From Candidatus Zixiibacteriota bacterium (lineage in GTDB: Bacteria; Zixibacteria; MSB-5A5; GN15; FEB-12): a stretch of 41,785 nt of DNA. Shown here piece after piece: positions 25,682-33,689 of the stretch (within the stretch, counting starts at the first letter, position 1; the number at the start of each line of letters is the position of its first letter). Both the position numbers and the translations under genes were made by a program. The DNA lies in assembly GCA_024277795.1 (NCBI GenBank), contig JAJRUL010000038.1:1-41785 (forward strand). Reading direction: 5' to 3'. Under the pieces are notes generated by a model. It was not told the DNA's origin. It saw only the letters and a program-made list of their open reading frames with translations, and did not search any database.

Positions 25682-26443
25682 CTAATACGCGACCGACACA
25701 AGATACAATCCATGAGCCGGGGCGGTAAAAACTATTCTCTGCCCGGACGGAGCGTGTATAATATCGGCAAACTGTTCTATTGTCAAGTTCTCGGGATGGC
25801 TGTCCTTACGCATCATCGCAACATTTGCCATAGCCCCGACCAATGAGCGTATCATACTGTGAAGGAATCTGTTCCCACGCACTTCATAGACCAGTAAAGG
25901 CCCCATTTTATGCCATTTTGAGTGCATTATCCGACACCTGTTATCCTCTTTTCGGGAAGCGGTCACGCAGAACGCCTCAAAATCGTGCTCCCCGACAACT
26001 AGTTTGGCTGTTTCTTTAAGGAGGTCAAAATCAAGCTCCGTAGTCATTTCCCATCTCAGATTTCGATAAAGCGCAGAACGACTCAAGCCAAGGATATATC
26101 TGTAGCGCTTAGATAGCGCCGAACGTCGAGAATCAAATTGTGGCTCAACCTCAACCGCTTCATGAATATATATATCTTCATGTAAGTAGTGATTGAGTGC
26201 ACTCTTATATTTTTCTGGTTCCAGATGATGGTTGATTCGAAAATTAGCAACCTGACCCAACGCATGAACACCCGCATCAGTACGTCCTGCACCAGTAAGA
26301 TGAACAACTTCACCAGTCGTTGATTCAATCGCTTCGACTATCTCCCCTTGTATCGTCGTCTGTCTCTTTTGGATTTGCCAACCTGAAAAGTTTGTCCCGC
26401 GATATTCAATAGTTAATCGTATATTCTTCACCGTATCACTCAT
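25682..26443 (-). CDS. truA: tRNA pseudouridine(38-40) synthase
   Basis: Isomerises uridines 38-40 in the anticodon arm of many tRNAs. 253 residues. The catalytic Asp56 lies in GAGRTDAGVHA. RLTIEYRGTNFSGWQIQ at the N-terminus, RYRYILG, and the C-terminal NRFLHSMIRSLVGAMANV are all characteristic. Its ATG overlaps the end of ecfT by 4 bases. The order ecfT-truA is a familiar pairing. Confidence 0.96.
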   Translation of the reverse strand: MSDTVKNIRLTIEYRGTNFSGWQIQKRQTTIQGEIVEAIESTTGEVVHLTGAGRTDAGVHALGQVANFRINHHLEPEKYKSALNHYLHEDIYIHEAVEVEPQFDSRRSALSKRYRYILGLSRSALYRNLRWEMTTELDFDLLKETAKLVVGEHDFEAFCVTASRKEDNRCRIMHSKWHKMGPLLVYEVRGNRFLHSMIRSLVGAMANVAMMRKDSHPENLTIEQFADIIHAPSGQRIVFTAPAHGLYLVSVAY

Positions 26444-27243
26444 GCCGTCACCCGAAACAACAGAAAAACTGCCAATGTTGTCAGCCCCAAAAATAGGTAT
26501 TCTCTACTACCAATTCTCGCATGTGTATAGACTGTTCTTGGTTTGTTCGATCTGTATCCTCTAACTTGAAGAGCTAACGCCAACTCGTCAGCACGATTCA
26601 AGGATGCGATAAAAACAGGGATAAGAATTGCTACTGTCCTGCGGACTTTCTTCGGAAGAGATACATCAAAACGTAACCCTCTCATTTTTTGAGCATTGCG
26701 TATTGTTACAAACTCTTCATATACAAGCGGGATAAATCGTATTGCCATAAACAGAATTAGACCAATATCATCAACAGGAAAACGAAAGTGTCTCAATGGG
26801 GAGAGGAACCAAACAATTGCCTCAGATAGCTGAGACGGAGAACTTGTCATCGTTACAATAAACACAATGGAAATAAAAAGAATAAGTCGCATTGAAAAGA
26901 ATAATGCCATAGTCAAAGCACCTTCCCTGATTGACAAACCGAATGGTTGCCAAAGGAGCTCTGTCTCCCTGCCTGAGAAGATAAGGTGGTAAAGAGCAGT
27001 AATCACAATCAGCAGAAGAAGCGGTTTGTAGTTTGACAAAAGCCGTTGAGGTGAAAGGCCAGACAACAAGAGACCACTCAATATCCCAATAATCAAAGGG
27101 ACATAAAACAGGAGCGAATGTGAAAACATCCCTAAGATCAGAATAAGCAAAACAGGCAGTATTTTTGCTCTCGTATCAAGTTTGTGTAGATATGAATCGG
27201 CGGGGGTATATTGCCCTAATACTACTTGTCCATTTGACAGCAT
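26440..27243 (-). CDS. ecfT: Energy-coupling factor transporter transmembrane protein (EcfT/CbiQ)
   Basis: 267-residue membrane subunit of an ECF vitamin or metal transporter. Five to six hydrophobic helices are visible. The two Ala-Arg-Gly-type coupling motifs that contact the ATPases are present as MRGLRF and VRGYRS near residues 190 and 230. PADSYLHKLDTRAKIL at the N-terminus is typical of the family. GAGGAA precedes the ATG. No ATPase (ecfA) or substrate-binding S component is encoded in the window, so it must pair with subunits made elsewhere; its substrate is unknown. Confidence 0.9.
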   Translation of the reverse strand: MLSNGQVVLGQYTPADSYLHKLDTRAKILPVLLILILGMFSHSLLFYVPLIIGILSGLLLSGLSPQRLLSNYKPLLLLIVITALYHLIFSGRETELLWQPFGLSIREGALTMALFFSMRLILFISIVFIVTMTSSPSQLSEAIVWFLSPLRHFRFPVDDIGLILFMAIRFIPLVYEEFVTIRNAQKMRGLRFDVSLPKKVRRTVAILIPVFIASLNRADELALALQVRGYRSNKPRTVYTHARIGSREYLFLGLTTLAVFLLFRVTA

Positions 27244-27286
27244 CGGTTCCTCAATTCTTACGAATGAATATAGAGAGACCCCATTG

Positions 27287-27463
27287 CTAAGTCAAATCGG
27301 ACGATGATGCTGATTTCTTTTTTGATGATGTTACTGTTTTCATCAAGCTACAATTTGAACAAGACGCTTGGCTCCGACGTTGACGTTTGTAGCGCAGGAA
27401 GAGAAAAAGAATAGAGCATGCAACTATAACACCAATAACAATTTCCTGAAATCCCGTACTCAT
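27287..27463 (-). CDS. FeoB-associated Cys-rich membrane protein
   Basis: A 58-residue protein that general gene finders could miss. It starts MSTGFQEIVIGVIVACSILF, giving one N-terminal membrane helix (about 7-24). A basic stretch follows (RYKRQRRS), then a Cys pair in SCSNCS and a Ser/Lys-rich tail ending SSSDLT. Its ATG overlaps the feoB TAA by one base, so it is translationally coupled. Small single-helix proteins with a Cys cluster directly after feoB are a known family (FeoB-associated Cys-rich). Its Cys content is low for the family. Role in iron uptake is inferred from position. Confidence 0.75.
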   Translation of the reverse strand: MSTGFQEIVIGVIVACSILFLFLRYKRQRRSQASCSNCSLMKTVTSSKKKSASSSDLT

Positions 27464-29874
27464 TACAAACCCACAATCCTAAAAAGCTGGTAGCTAACAA
27501 ATGACAGTACATACGCCAATGAGGTCATATAGAGAAATATGTAGATCGGATATTTCCATGAACCTGTCTCTTTCTTTATAGTAACAAGGGTTGCCCCACA
27601 CTGACAACAGAGTGCCAAAAAGACCATAATAGAGATTGCAACAGCAGGAGTAAAAACCTTTTGCCCCATCTTCGGTCCCTCTTCCCAAACCGATTGACGC
27701 ATTTTCTCAACAAGTGATGATGATTCCGCATCAACATCAGAGCCTAAGTTATAAAGCGTTCCAAGAGTCGCCAGAATAACTTCACGGGCAGGAAAAGCCG
27801 CAAGTGTTGCCATAGTAACTTTCCAATCCCAACCCAAAGGCTCAAACATCGGGGATACGAGATGCCCTATTCGTGCAAAGTATGAGTTTCTGAGGTGGAT
27901 ACCTGCTTTTTCGTTGGCAAGAGCAGAAAGAGCACCTTCATATTCATCCTTTTTCGTAGTCAATTGAGAATATGCATGTATCAGCAATAAACGTTCAGGA
28001 TACTTTTCAACCAACTTTTCGACTGTTGTTGCAGTTAGACTATCACTAACTTGAGATTCAAATGCACTCTGTATCTCTGCTTCGACAGAAGGATCTCTAC
28101 CCACATCCGTCGCAATTAATTCCTTAATCTGAGATTGAATCTCATCTATCTCGTGATCATACGCAACTCGAAGCTCCTTGACCTCTTGCGCAACTGCTTG
28201 ATCAATTGTCTCACTATGCGGGAAATAACTCAATGCCCAAATAATTATAGTTATTGCAAGGATTACTCCACCCGCCCTCACAATAAAAGCCTTCACACGA
28301 TTAAACACTCGGATAAGGATCGATTTTGCTGTTGGAATCTTGTAAGAAGGCATCTCCATCAAAAATGTCCCCTGTTCTGTCCGAAACAGAAATCGTTGAA
28401 GCAAAGAAGAGACAACAATTGCTACAATAATCCCAAGAAGATAAAGAGCAGTAAGAGTCAACCCCTGAAGGTTGAAAATACCCAAAATAGACTCATAAGG
28501 GATAAAAGCGGCAATCATAATAGCATAAACAGGCAAACGGGCCGAGCAGGTCATCAATGGTGCAACTATAATCGTAATCAGTCTAAGTTTGCGATCTTCA
28601 ATCGTTCGCGTTGCAAGTATTCCTGGAACAGCACAGGCAAATGATGAGAGCATTGGAATAAACGACTTCCCGGACAACCCGCACCATCGAAACATCCGAT
28701 CCACAATAAACGCCGCTCGAGACATATAACCCGAATCTTCAAGCAGGGCAATAAAGAGAAATAAAATCACGATCTGTGGAATAAACATCAATACTGATCC
28801 AACACCACCAATGATACCGTCAGTGAGTAATGATTGTAATGGTCCGTCAACCATCAGTAAATCTACTCGTGAGGCAAAATATCCAAAACTCGAATCGAGC
28901 AAATCCATAAACGGCTCAGACCAACTAAAAATGGATTGAAAGACAAACACCATTATTACCACGAGTATGATCGGGCCGAGTATCGGGTGAAGAAGGAATC
29001 GGTCAAGTTTTTCAGAGCGGGTTAACTGTCGTTTCGATTCTTCGGTAACAGTCATCGTATAGAGAAGATCTGCCCTGTCAGTCAAAGGGGAAGTCTCTTC
29101 TAAAGATAGTGCTTCAGAACTAATGGCACGACGACCCTCTTCAAGAAATGTATGTACTTCGATAGGACATTGAACGAGGAATTTCTTCTCAGCCGATCCA
29201 CCAATATCAAAAATAACTCGCAAACAAGCAGCACGACTCTCAAAACCGGGGATGTGCATCTGCTGAAGGTGATCTATCAGCCTGTTCGTTTCATCACTAT
29301 AGAGCTGTTCTCCTTCAGGCAATCGAGTATTCAACGATGCTACAACTTCGCGCTTCAACTCATCAATACCTATAGAACGACTACCAACAATCTCAACAAC
29401 AGGGATACCATGCAATTGTTTTGACAAAGCTTGGGAGTCGATCTTCAACCCTCTCCCCTCAGCAAGATCAACCATGTTAAGAGCAACAACAACAGGCCTG
29501 CCGATTTCAAGAACTTGAAGCAAAAAGTAAAATCCCCGTTCAAGATTTGTCGCATCGATCATGCAGATAATGACATCAGGGATTGAACTACCTTCTAACC
29601 AACCGGTCAAAGCCGCCGCTGCTATATCTTCATCGGGTGAAAAGGCACATAGTGAATATGTGCCAGGAATATCGATAAGAGTTATTTTATCGGGGTAACC
29701 ATCAGCCTTGAATTGACCAGTGACTTTCTCTACTGTTACACCGGGGTAATTGCCAACATGCTGATTAAGACCAGTGATTGCATTGAAAACGGTTGTCTTA
29801 CCACAGTTTGGATTTCCGCATATTGCTACTACGGGCGAGCCCGTCCTCACCTCTGTTCGTGCGGTCTTATCCAT
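27463..29874 (-). CDS. feoB: Ferrous iron transporter FeoB
   Basis: GTP-driven inner-membrane Fe(II) importer, 803 residues. The N-terminal G domain has the P-loop at residues 20-28 (GNPNCGKTT), switch I around HVGNYPGVTVEK, DIPGTYSL, and NMVD for guanine recognition. Two Gate domains and the FeoB core follow (FIPQIVILFLFIALLEDSGYMSRAAF; SGKSFIPMLSSFACAVPG; FPAREVILATLG). Between the helix ending YFPHSE (about 550) and NSYFARIGHLVSP (about 660) is a roughly 110-residue polar, mostly helical insertion, longer than in the E. coli protein. Feature order with feoA upstream and the small Cys protein downstream fits a full Feo operon. Confidence 0.96.
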   Translation of the reverse strand: MDKTARTEVRTGSPVVAICGNPNCGKTTVFNAITGLNQHVGNYPGVTVEKVTGQFKADGYPDKITLIDIPGTYSLCAFSPDEDIAAAALTGWLEGSSIPDVIICMIDATNLERGFYFLLQVLEIGRPVVVALNMVDLAEGRGLKIDSQALSKQLHGIPVVEIVGSRSIGIDELKREVVASLNTRLPEGEQLYSDETNRLIDHLQQMHIPGFESRAACLRVIFDIGGSAEKKFLVQCPIEVHTFLEEGRRAISSEALSLEETSPLTDRADLLYTMTVTEESKRQLTRSEKLDRFLLHPILGPIILVVIMVFVFQSIFSWSEPFMDLLDSSFGYFASRVDLLMVDGPLQSLLTDGIIGGVGSVLMFIPQIVILFLFIALLEDSGYMSRAAFIVDRMFRWCGLSGKSFIPMLSSFACAVPGILATRTIEDRKLRLITIIVAPLMTCSARLPVYAIMIAAFIPYESILGIFNLQGLTLTALYLLGIIVAIVVSSLLQRFLFRTEQGTFLMEMPSYKIPTAKSILIRVFNRVKAFIVRAGGVILAITIIIWALSYFPHSETIDQAVAQEVKELRVAYDHEIDEIQSQIKELIATDVGRDPSVEAEIQSAFESQVSDSLTATTVEKLVEKYPERLLLIHAYSQLTTKKDEYEGALSALANEKAGIHLRNSYFARIGHLVSPMFEPLGWDWKVTMATLAAFPAREVILATLGTLYNLGSDVDAESSSLVEKMRQSVWEEGPKMGQKVFTPAVAISIMVFLALCCQCGATLVTIKKETGSWKYPIYIFLYMTSLAYVLSFVSYQLFRIVGL

Positions 29875-29892
29875 AACAGACCTTAGTCTGGG

Positions 29893-30123
29893 CTAGTCAT
29901 CCAATTCAACAGCAACTAATGACGCTTCAGTATGACGAAGCGTCAAACAGCAGGAGCCAATCTTTACTTCCATCGGGTCCTGCAAGGGAGCATTACGAAG
30001 ATATGTAACCTCCCTACCGGGTACCATACCAAGTTCAAGCAATCGACGGCAGACTTTACAATCACCGGTAAACCCGATAACTTTTCCGCTCTGCCCAGGC
30101 AACATTTTGTGTAGATATGTCAT
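29893..30123 (-). CDS. feoA: Ferrous iron transport protein FeoA
   Basis: 76-residue SH3-like cytoplasmic partner of FeoB. Visible features are PGQSGKVIGFTGDCKVCRRLLELGMVPGREVTYL and the closing LRHTEASLVAVEL, the standard FeoA core. It lies between fur and feoB, 18 bases before the FeoB start. Its Shine-Dalgarno sequence is weak; an internal ATG (residue 7) is possible. Confidence 0.93.
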   Translation of the reverse strand: MTYLHKMLPGQSGKVIGFTGDCKVCRRLLELGMVPGREVTYLRNAPLQDPMEVKIGSCCLTLRHTEASLVAVELDD

Positions 30124-30165
30124 AGTAGTATATTCGGGAACATCACTATCTTGGCTATAGAATTA

Positions 30166-30615
30166 TCAATCCCGAACTTCCTCCTTGGTATTCAACGATG
30201 TTTTCTTGTTTTGGCATTGTTGGCAAAGGCCACGGATTTCTATCTTAAAAGCTTCAGGCACAAACTTATGGTCATTGGCAGACTGGGCTAACACACCAAC
30301 AATTTGATCAACTGAAAATTCGGTCAGGCTCTTACACTCAACACAAAAGAAATGTCCGTGAGGAACTTGTGTAACCCGATCATAGCGAGTAACACCGTCC
30401 CCAATATTCACTTCCTCAGCAAGTCCAACCTTGCAGATCAGCTTCAAATTGCGCCAAACAGTACTATAACCGACTGACTTATCTTTCTCTTTAACTTTAT
30501 CATATAGCTCATCAACTGTGACATGATCCCCCAACTCAAAGAAAGCCCGAAAAACTAACTCTCTTTGCGGGGTCATTTTAAAACCTTTTGTTCTTAAGAA
30601 TTCTCTCAAAATCAA
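30166..30615 (-). CDS. Fur-family metal-dependent transcriptional regulator
   Basis: 149 residues. The winged-helix DNA-binding part covers LRTKGFKMTPQRELVFRAFF and YSTVWRNLKLICKVGLAEEV. The metal site HGHFFCVECKS (His86, His88, Cys91, Cys94) and the second zinc pair Cys131 and Cys134 (CQQC) are intact. The start codon is TTG at 30615; a second TTG at 30609 has better spacing from GGTGG. It heads the feo operon and sits just after a promoter overlapped by a Fur-box-like palindrome, so it probably senses iron and controls itself. Zur or PerR cannot be excluded by sequence alone. Confidence 0.9.
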   Translation of the reverse strand: MILREFLRTKGFKMTPQRELVFRAFFELGDHVTVDELYDKVKEKDKSVGYSTVWRNLKLICKVGLAEEVNIGDGVTRYDRVTQVPHGHFFCVECKSLTEFSVDQIVGVLAQSANDHKFVPEAFKIEIRGLCQQCQNKKTSLNTKEEVRD

Positions 30616-30630
30616 TCCACCAGTTAAGCT

Positions 30631-30651
30631 AAATGAAAACGATTTTCAATT
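30631..30651 (-). promoter_or_regulatory. Fur-box-like operator
   Basis: Core TGAAAA-CGA-TTTTCA (30634-30648) is a perfect palindrome. Extended to 9-base arms it has one mismatch. With the neighbouring GATAAT and TGAAAT hexamers it resembles a Fur site (GATAAT-like repeats). It covers the predicted transcription start of the fur-feo operon, a normal position for iron-dependent repression. Confidence 0.7.
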
Positions 30652-30654
30652 TCA

Positions 30655-30683
30655 ATTATCGGTATAAAACTGATATTTGTCAA
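30655..30683 (-). promoter_or_regulatory. Promoter of the fur-feoAB operon
   Basis: On the minus strand a perfect TTGACA (30683-30678), a 17-base spacer and GATAAT (30660-30655). The predicted transcript start is near 30648, inside the Fur-like palindrome. Confidence 0.8.
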
Positions 30684-30740
30684 GTCGTTTTGAAAAAGAA
30701 GGCGAAAAATATCTTAAATCCTTATCTCATTGAAAGACAT

Positions 30741-30770
30741 AAAAATAGCCGTCAGTTACCCAACGGCTAT
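30741..30770 (-). terminator. Intrinsic terminator of the protease genes
   Basis: ATAGCCGT and ACGGCTAT (30745-30752 and 30763-30770) form an 8-bp stem with a 10-base loop. On the minus strand it is followed by TTTTT. It lies 30 bases past the stop of the M6 protease gene. Confidence 0.8.
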
Positions 30771-30799
30771 AGACACTAAAATATGAGAGAAAGAAGGGT

Positions 30800-33613
30800 T
30801 TATTTCAGGAAAAGCATCTTACGTGTTTCGGCATCATCCCCACGAACTAAGCGATAAAAATAGATCCCGGTCGCAACCTGCTGACCTGTCCGATCGGTAC
30901 CATTCCATTCAACTTCATATTGACCTGGAACCTGCACTTGATCGACAAGTGTTTTGACATGCTGACCAAGCAAATTGTAGATATTCAGTTCTGTTCGGGG
31001 TGGAATCTGGTTTGCATTTCCAGTATTACGAAGGGTATATCTAATTGTCGTTGTTGGATTGAACGGGTTTGGATAGTTCTGTGACAAATCAAAACTACGG
31101 GGCAATTGATGAAACGGACTACCATCATAAATATCGGTAGCCATTCCCCCAAAATAATCCATAGTGCGAGTCAAAACAGAATCAATATCAGTTCCATATC
31201 CTTCAACGAGATATTCTAAACCGAATGTCATCAGCACCGAAGCATGAGACCCTTTGTGAGAGACGGCAACCGTACGAAAACTTCCCCCCGCACTCACCTG
31301 AGCAACAGCTTCTCCTTGGCTCAGAGGAAACAATTCTATCTGATCAGCAAATGGTTGAGGTTTGGAAGCATCCAATCTCATATTCAGACCATCCCCCAAA
31401 GTGCTTCCCGCAACCCCTTGTATTATCGGAGAAAAAACACCGCTTCCAACAGAACACTTGAAATATGATTGAACAAAGGCTGAGTCAAGAGCCCAGAGAT
31501 CTATCGCACCACTCTTACTCGTTAACATCAAGCTCCCACCATTATTCATAAACCCTTTCATTGAAGCGATATCGGATGAATTAAGAGCATTCGATGTTGA
31601 ATCACCCGTGATCCAAAAGACCATGTTATACGCTGACAAATCAGCTACGCTTGGTGTCCCAAAAATTTGTTTCCCCCATGTACGAGTGGGGACTCTAAGG
31701 CGATAAAACGCCTGTTCATAATCTGCTTGATAATTTTTCCCACGGTCATCATCGACGATCAGGACTTGAGGAGCACCTAGGTTCTGCTCAAAAGTAAATG
31801 TGGTTACATATTCTCCTGAACCTGTCCCCCCCGGCAAAGAGTCAGTTGTAATAACCAACGTAAAAGAATCGATTGATGAAGTCATCGTGTCAGAGAGAGT
31901 AAAAATGATCGGGAGCATACTTGTCCGTGCAATTGAGAACATATCAGGATTCGGGTTATTAAATGGCGTCGTCTGCGTCGTAAATGTCACCTCGTTCGAG
32001 GTCGTCTGCAAAGTTGCATGTACATTGTAGGACTCACGCATAAAATTCTTAACTGTACAATAAAAAGCAATCGTCTCACCCGCTTCCAAAAGCCCGTCTC
32101 CATCACCACCATACGAATCATCAAAAACAAGTGGTGTCGATCCTGACAATTCTATATAAGGTCTTGAATATGTCAGGTCTAAATCGGCAAACATAATAGA
32201 GTCTGAGTTCGATATATTCCAAACTGATACTTCTGTTGCAACACCAGTAGTAAATGGTTGGTAATCGTTTGTCCATGACCCTGGGATCGTCAGGTTGTTA
32301 AATGCTCGAACATTCATCGCACCAGGAAACAGATCACCCCCATCACCGATATTCCCATCAGTCAAAGCAAGATCATCATTGCCGTCTGCCTGCTCTAAAG
32401 CTACCAGATATCTATTTGAGTTCACATTTCCAGTACCTATCCCGCCACCCTCATCAATATGATAGATCGCAAGTCCCGAAGTCGGAAGATAAAGGTCAAA
32501 TCCAATTTTCTGCCTATTCTCAACCACCCAATACTCTTGCGGATTTGTTGAGTCAGGAATTAAGCGATATGCCACAGGATTAAACTCTGCAGCAGGAATA
32601 GCAACATGTGAAAGGTTCGCACGTGTTACATCAGTATATTGCAGGAATCCAACATATTCTTTCGACCATGCGCACATATGTGCTGGTTTCTTAGACCCAC
32701 CCAAGTAATTACCCGATGACATTAAACCCCAACGCCCTAAACCATCTGATGAACTCGGGTTGTAATCCCAGTCGTAAAGATCAGGTAAACCTATAAAATG
32801 TCCGAACTCGTGGCAAAATACACCAATATGAGAAAGACTAGTATTGAACTGTCCAGTTTCTTCAGGATTCATCGTATAATCAGATATCAAAACATTGTCG
32901 TACATAACTGTCGGACTAACCTGACTTTTATGCGACCAGATTCCATAGGCTCCCTCTTCAGCACCTCTGCCGGAGTGAATAATGATCAAACCATCACACC
33001 GACCATCAAGGTTATTATCATATTTACTGAAGTTTGCTCCATCCGTTTCTGCGGCATCGGCCGCGTGACGAGCCAAGGTCGAACCATACGTACCACCATC
33101 ATCAGAACCAACATAGTAAGCATAGGTCTGAGGCATTGTATACCAACCGTAAATATCCCCTTGGATATAGTACGTACCGTTCGAATTTTCCATATAGAAA
33201 TCAGTCATAGACCCGGTAGGATTATAAATTGAATCGATATTTTGATCTGAAAACAGGATTGAATCAAATTGATATGGTTCGCCAGCTACGCCGACGGTGT
33301 AAGGCTGATCCGTAAAATCAACCAGAATGACGATCACGTTAATTGTATCAACTACTTGAGTACCAAGAGCGAGCTGTGAACCTCTGGTTTTTTTATCCAA
33401 CATCGGATGTGCTGACGGCTTGCACCAACCAGCTTCACGATTCTTATTCCATGTCGCAATTTTCTCTTTGAGGGTGCCATCAAGCTTCCATTGGGCAATT
33501 GCTTCATCACTTGGTGCAACCGCACCTACATTGACAACTATTAGTGACATGGAAATAATCAGGAGGACAGAAAGTCCGATTTTTCGTATTTCGTTCATCA
33601 GCTCTACTTTCAT
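30800..33613 (-). CDS. Secreted M6-family (immune inhibitor A-like) metalloprotease with C-terminal sorting domain
   Basis: About 938 residues from the ATG at 33613; an ATG at 33598 and a TTG at 33658 are alternatives. A signal peptide (IGLSVLLIISMSLIVVNVGA) is followed by a propeptide, then the protease with the zinc motif HEFGHFIGLPDLYD (His268, Glu269, His272). The middle has Ig-like and GATase-like regions (VLIVDDDRGKNYQADY; LSAYNMVFWITGDS), and the end is a FlgD/type-IX-like domain: LSQNYPNPFNPTTTIRYTL, LNIYNLLGQHVKTL, VATGIYFYRLV, KMLFLK. It is probably exported and anchored or released at the surface. It lies 76 bases after the S8 protease and may share its transcript. Confidence 0.9.
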   Translation of the reverse strand: MKVELMNEIRKIGLSVLLIISMSLIVVNVGAVAPSDEAIAQWKLDGTLKEKIATWNKNREAGWCKPSAHPMLDKKTRGSQLALGTQVVDTINVIVILVDFTDQPYTVGVAGEPYQFDSILFSDQNIDSIYNPTGSMTDFYMENSNGTYYIQGDIYGWYTMPQTYAYYVGSDDGGTYGSTLARHAADAAETDGANFSKYDNNLDGRCDGLIIIHSGRGAEEGAYGIWSHKSQVSPTVMYDNVLISDYTMNPEETGQFNTSLSHIGVFCHEFGHFIGLPDLYDWDYNPSSSDGLGRWGLMSSGNYLGGSKKPAHMCAWSKEYVGFLQYTDVTRANLSHVAIPAAEFNPVAYRLIPDSTNPQEYWVVENRQKIGFDLYLPTSGLAIYHIDEGGGIGTGNVNSNRYLVALEQADGNDDLALTDGNIGDGGDLFPGAMNVRAFNNLTIPGSWTNDYQPFTTGVATEVSVWNISNSDSIMFADLDLTYSRPYIELSGSTPLVFDDSYGGDGDGLLEAGETIAFYCTVKNFMRESYNVHATLQTTSNEVTFTTQTTPFNNPNPDMFSIARTSMLPIIFTLSDTMTSSIDSFTLVITTDSLPGGTGSGEYVTTFTFEQNLGAPQVLIVDDDRGKNYQADYEQAFYRLRVPTRTWGKQIFGTPSVADLSAYNMVFWITGDSTSNALNSSDIASMKGFMNNGGSLMLTSKSGAIDLWALDSAFVQSYFKCSVGSGVFSPIIQGVAGSTLGDGLNMRLDASKPQPFADQIELFPLSQGEAVAQVSAGGSFRTVAVSHKGSHASVLMTFGLEYLVEGYGTDIDSVLTRTMDYFGGMATDIYDGSPFHQLPRSFDLSQNYPNPFNPTTTIRYTLRNTGNANQIPPRTELNIYNLLGQHVKTLVDQVQVPGQYEVEWNGTDRTGQQVATGIYFYRLVRGDDAETRKMLFLK

Positions 33614-33689
33614 TGTTGTAACATCTTCGTTACTTATAATAACATATTTGAGACACAATGCGTTCAGCTTTTCACACTAAGCGCAAGAA

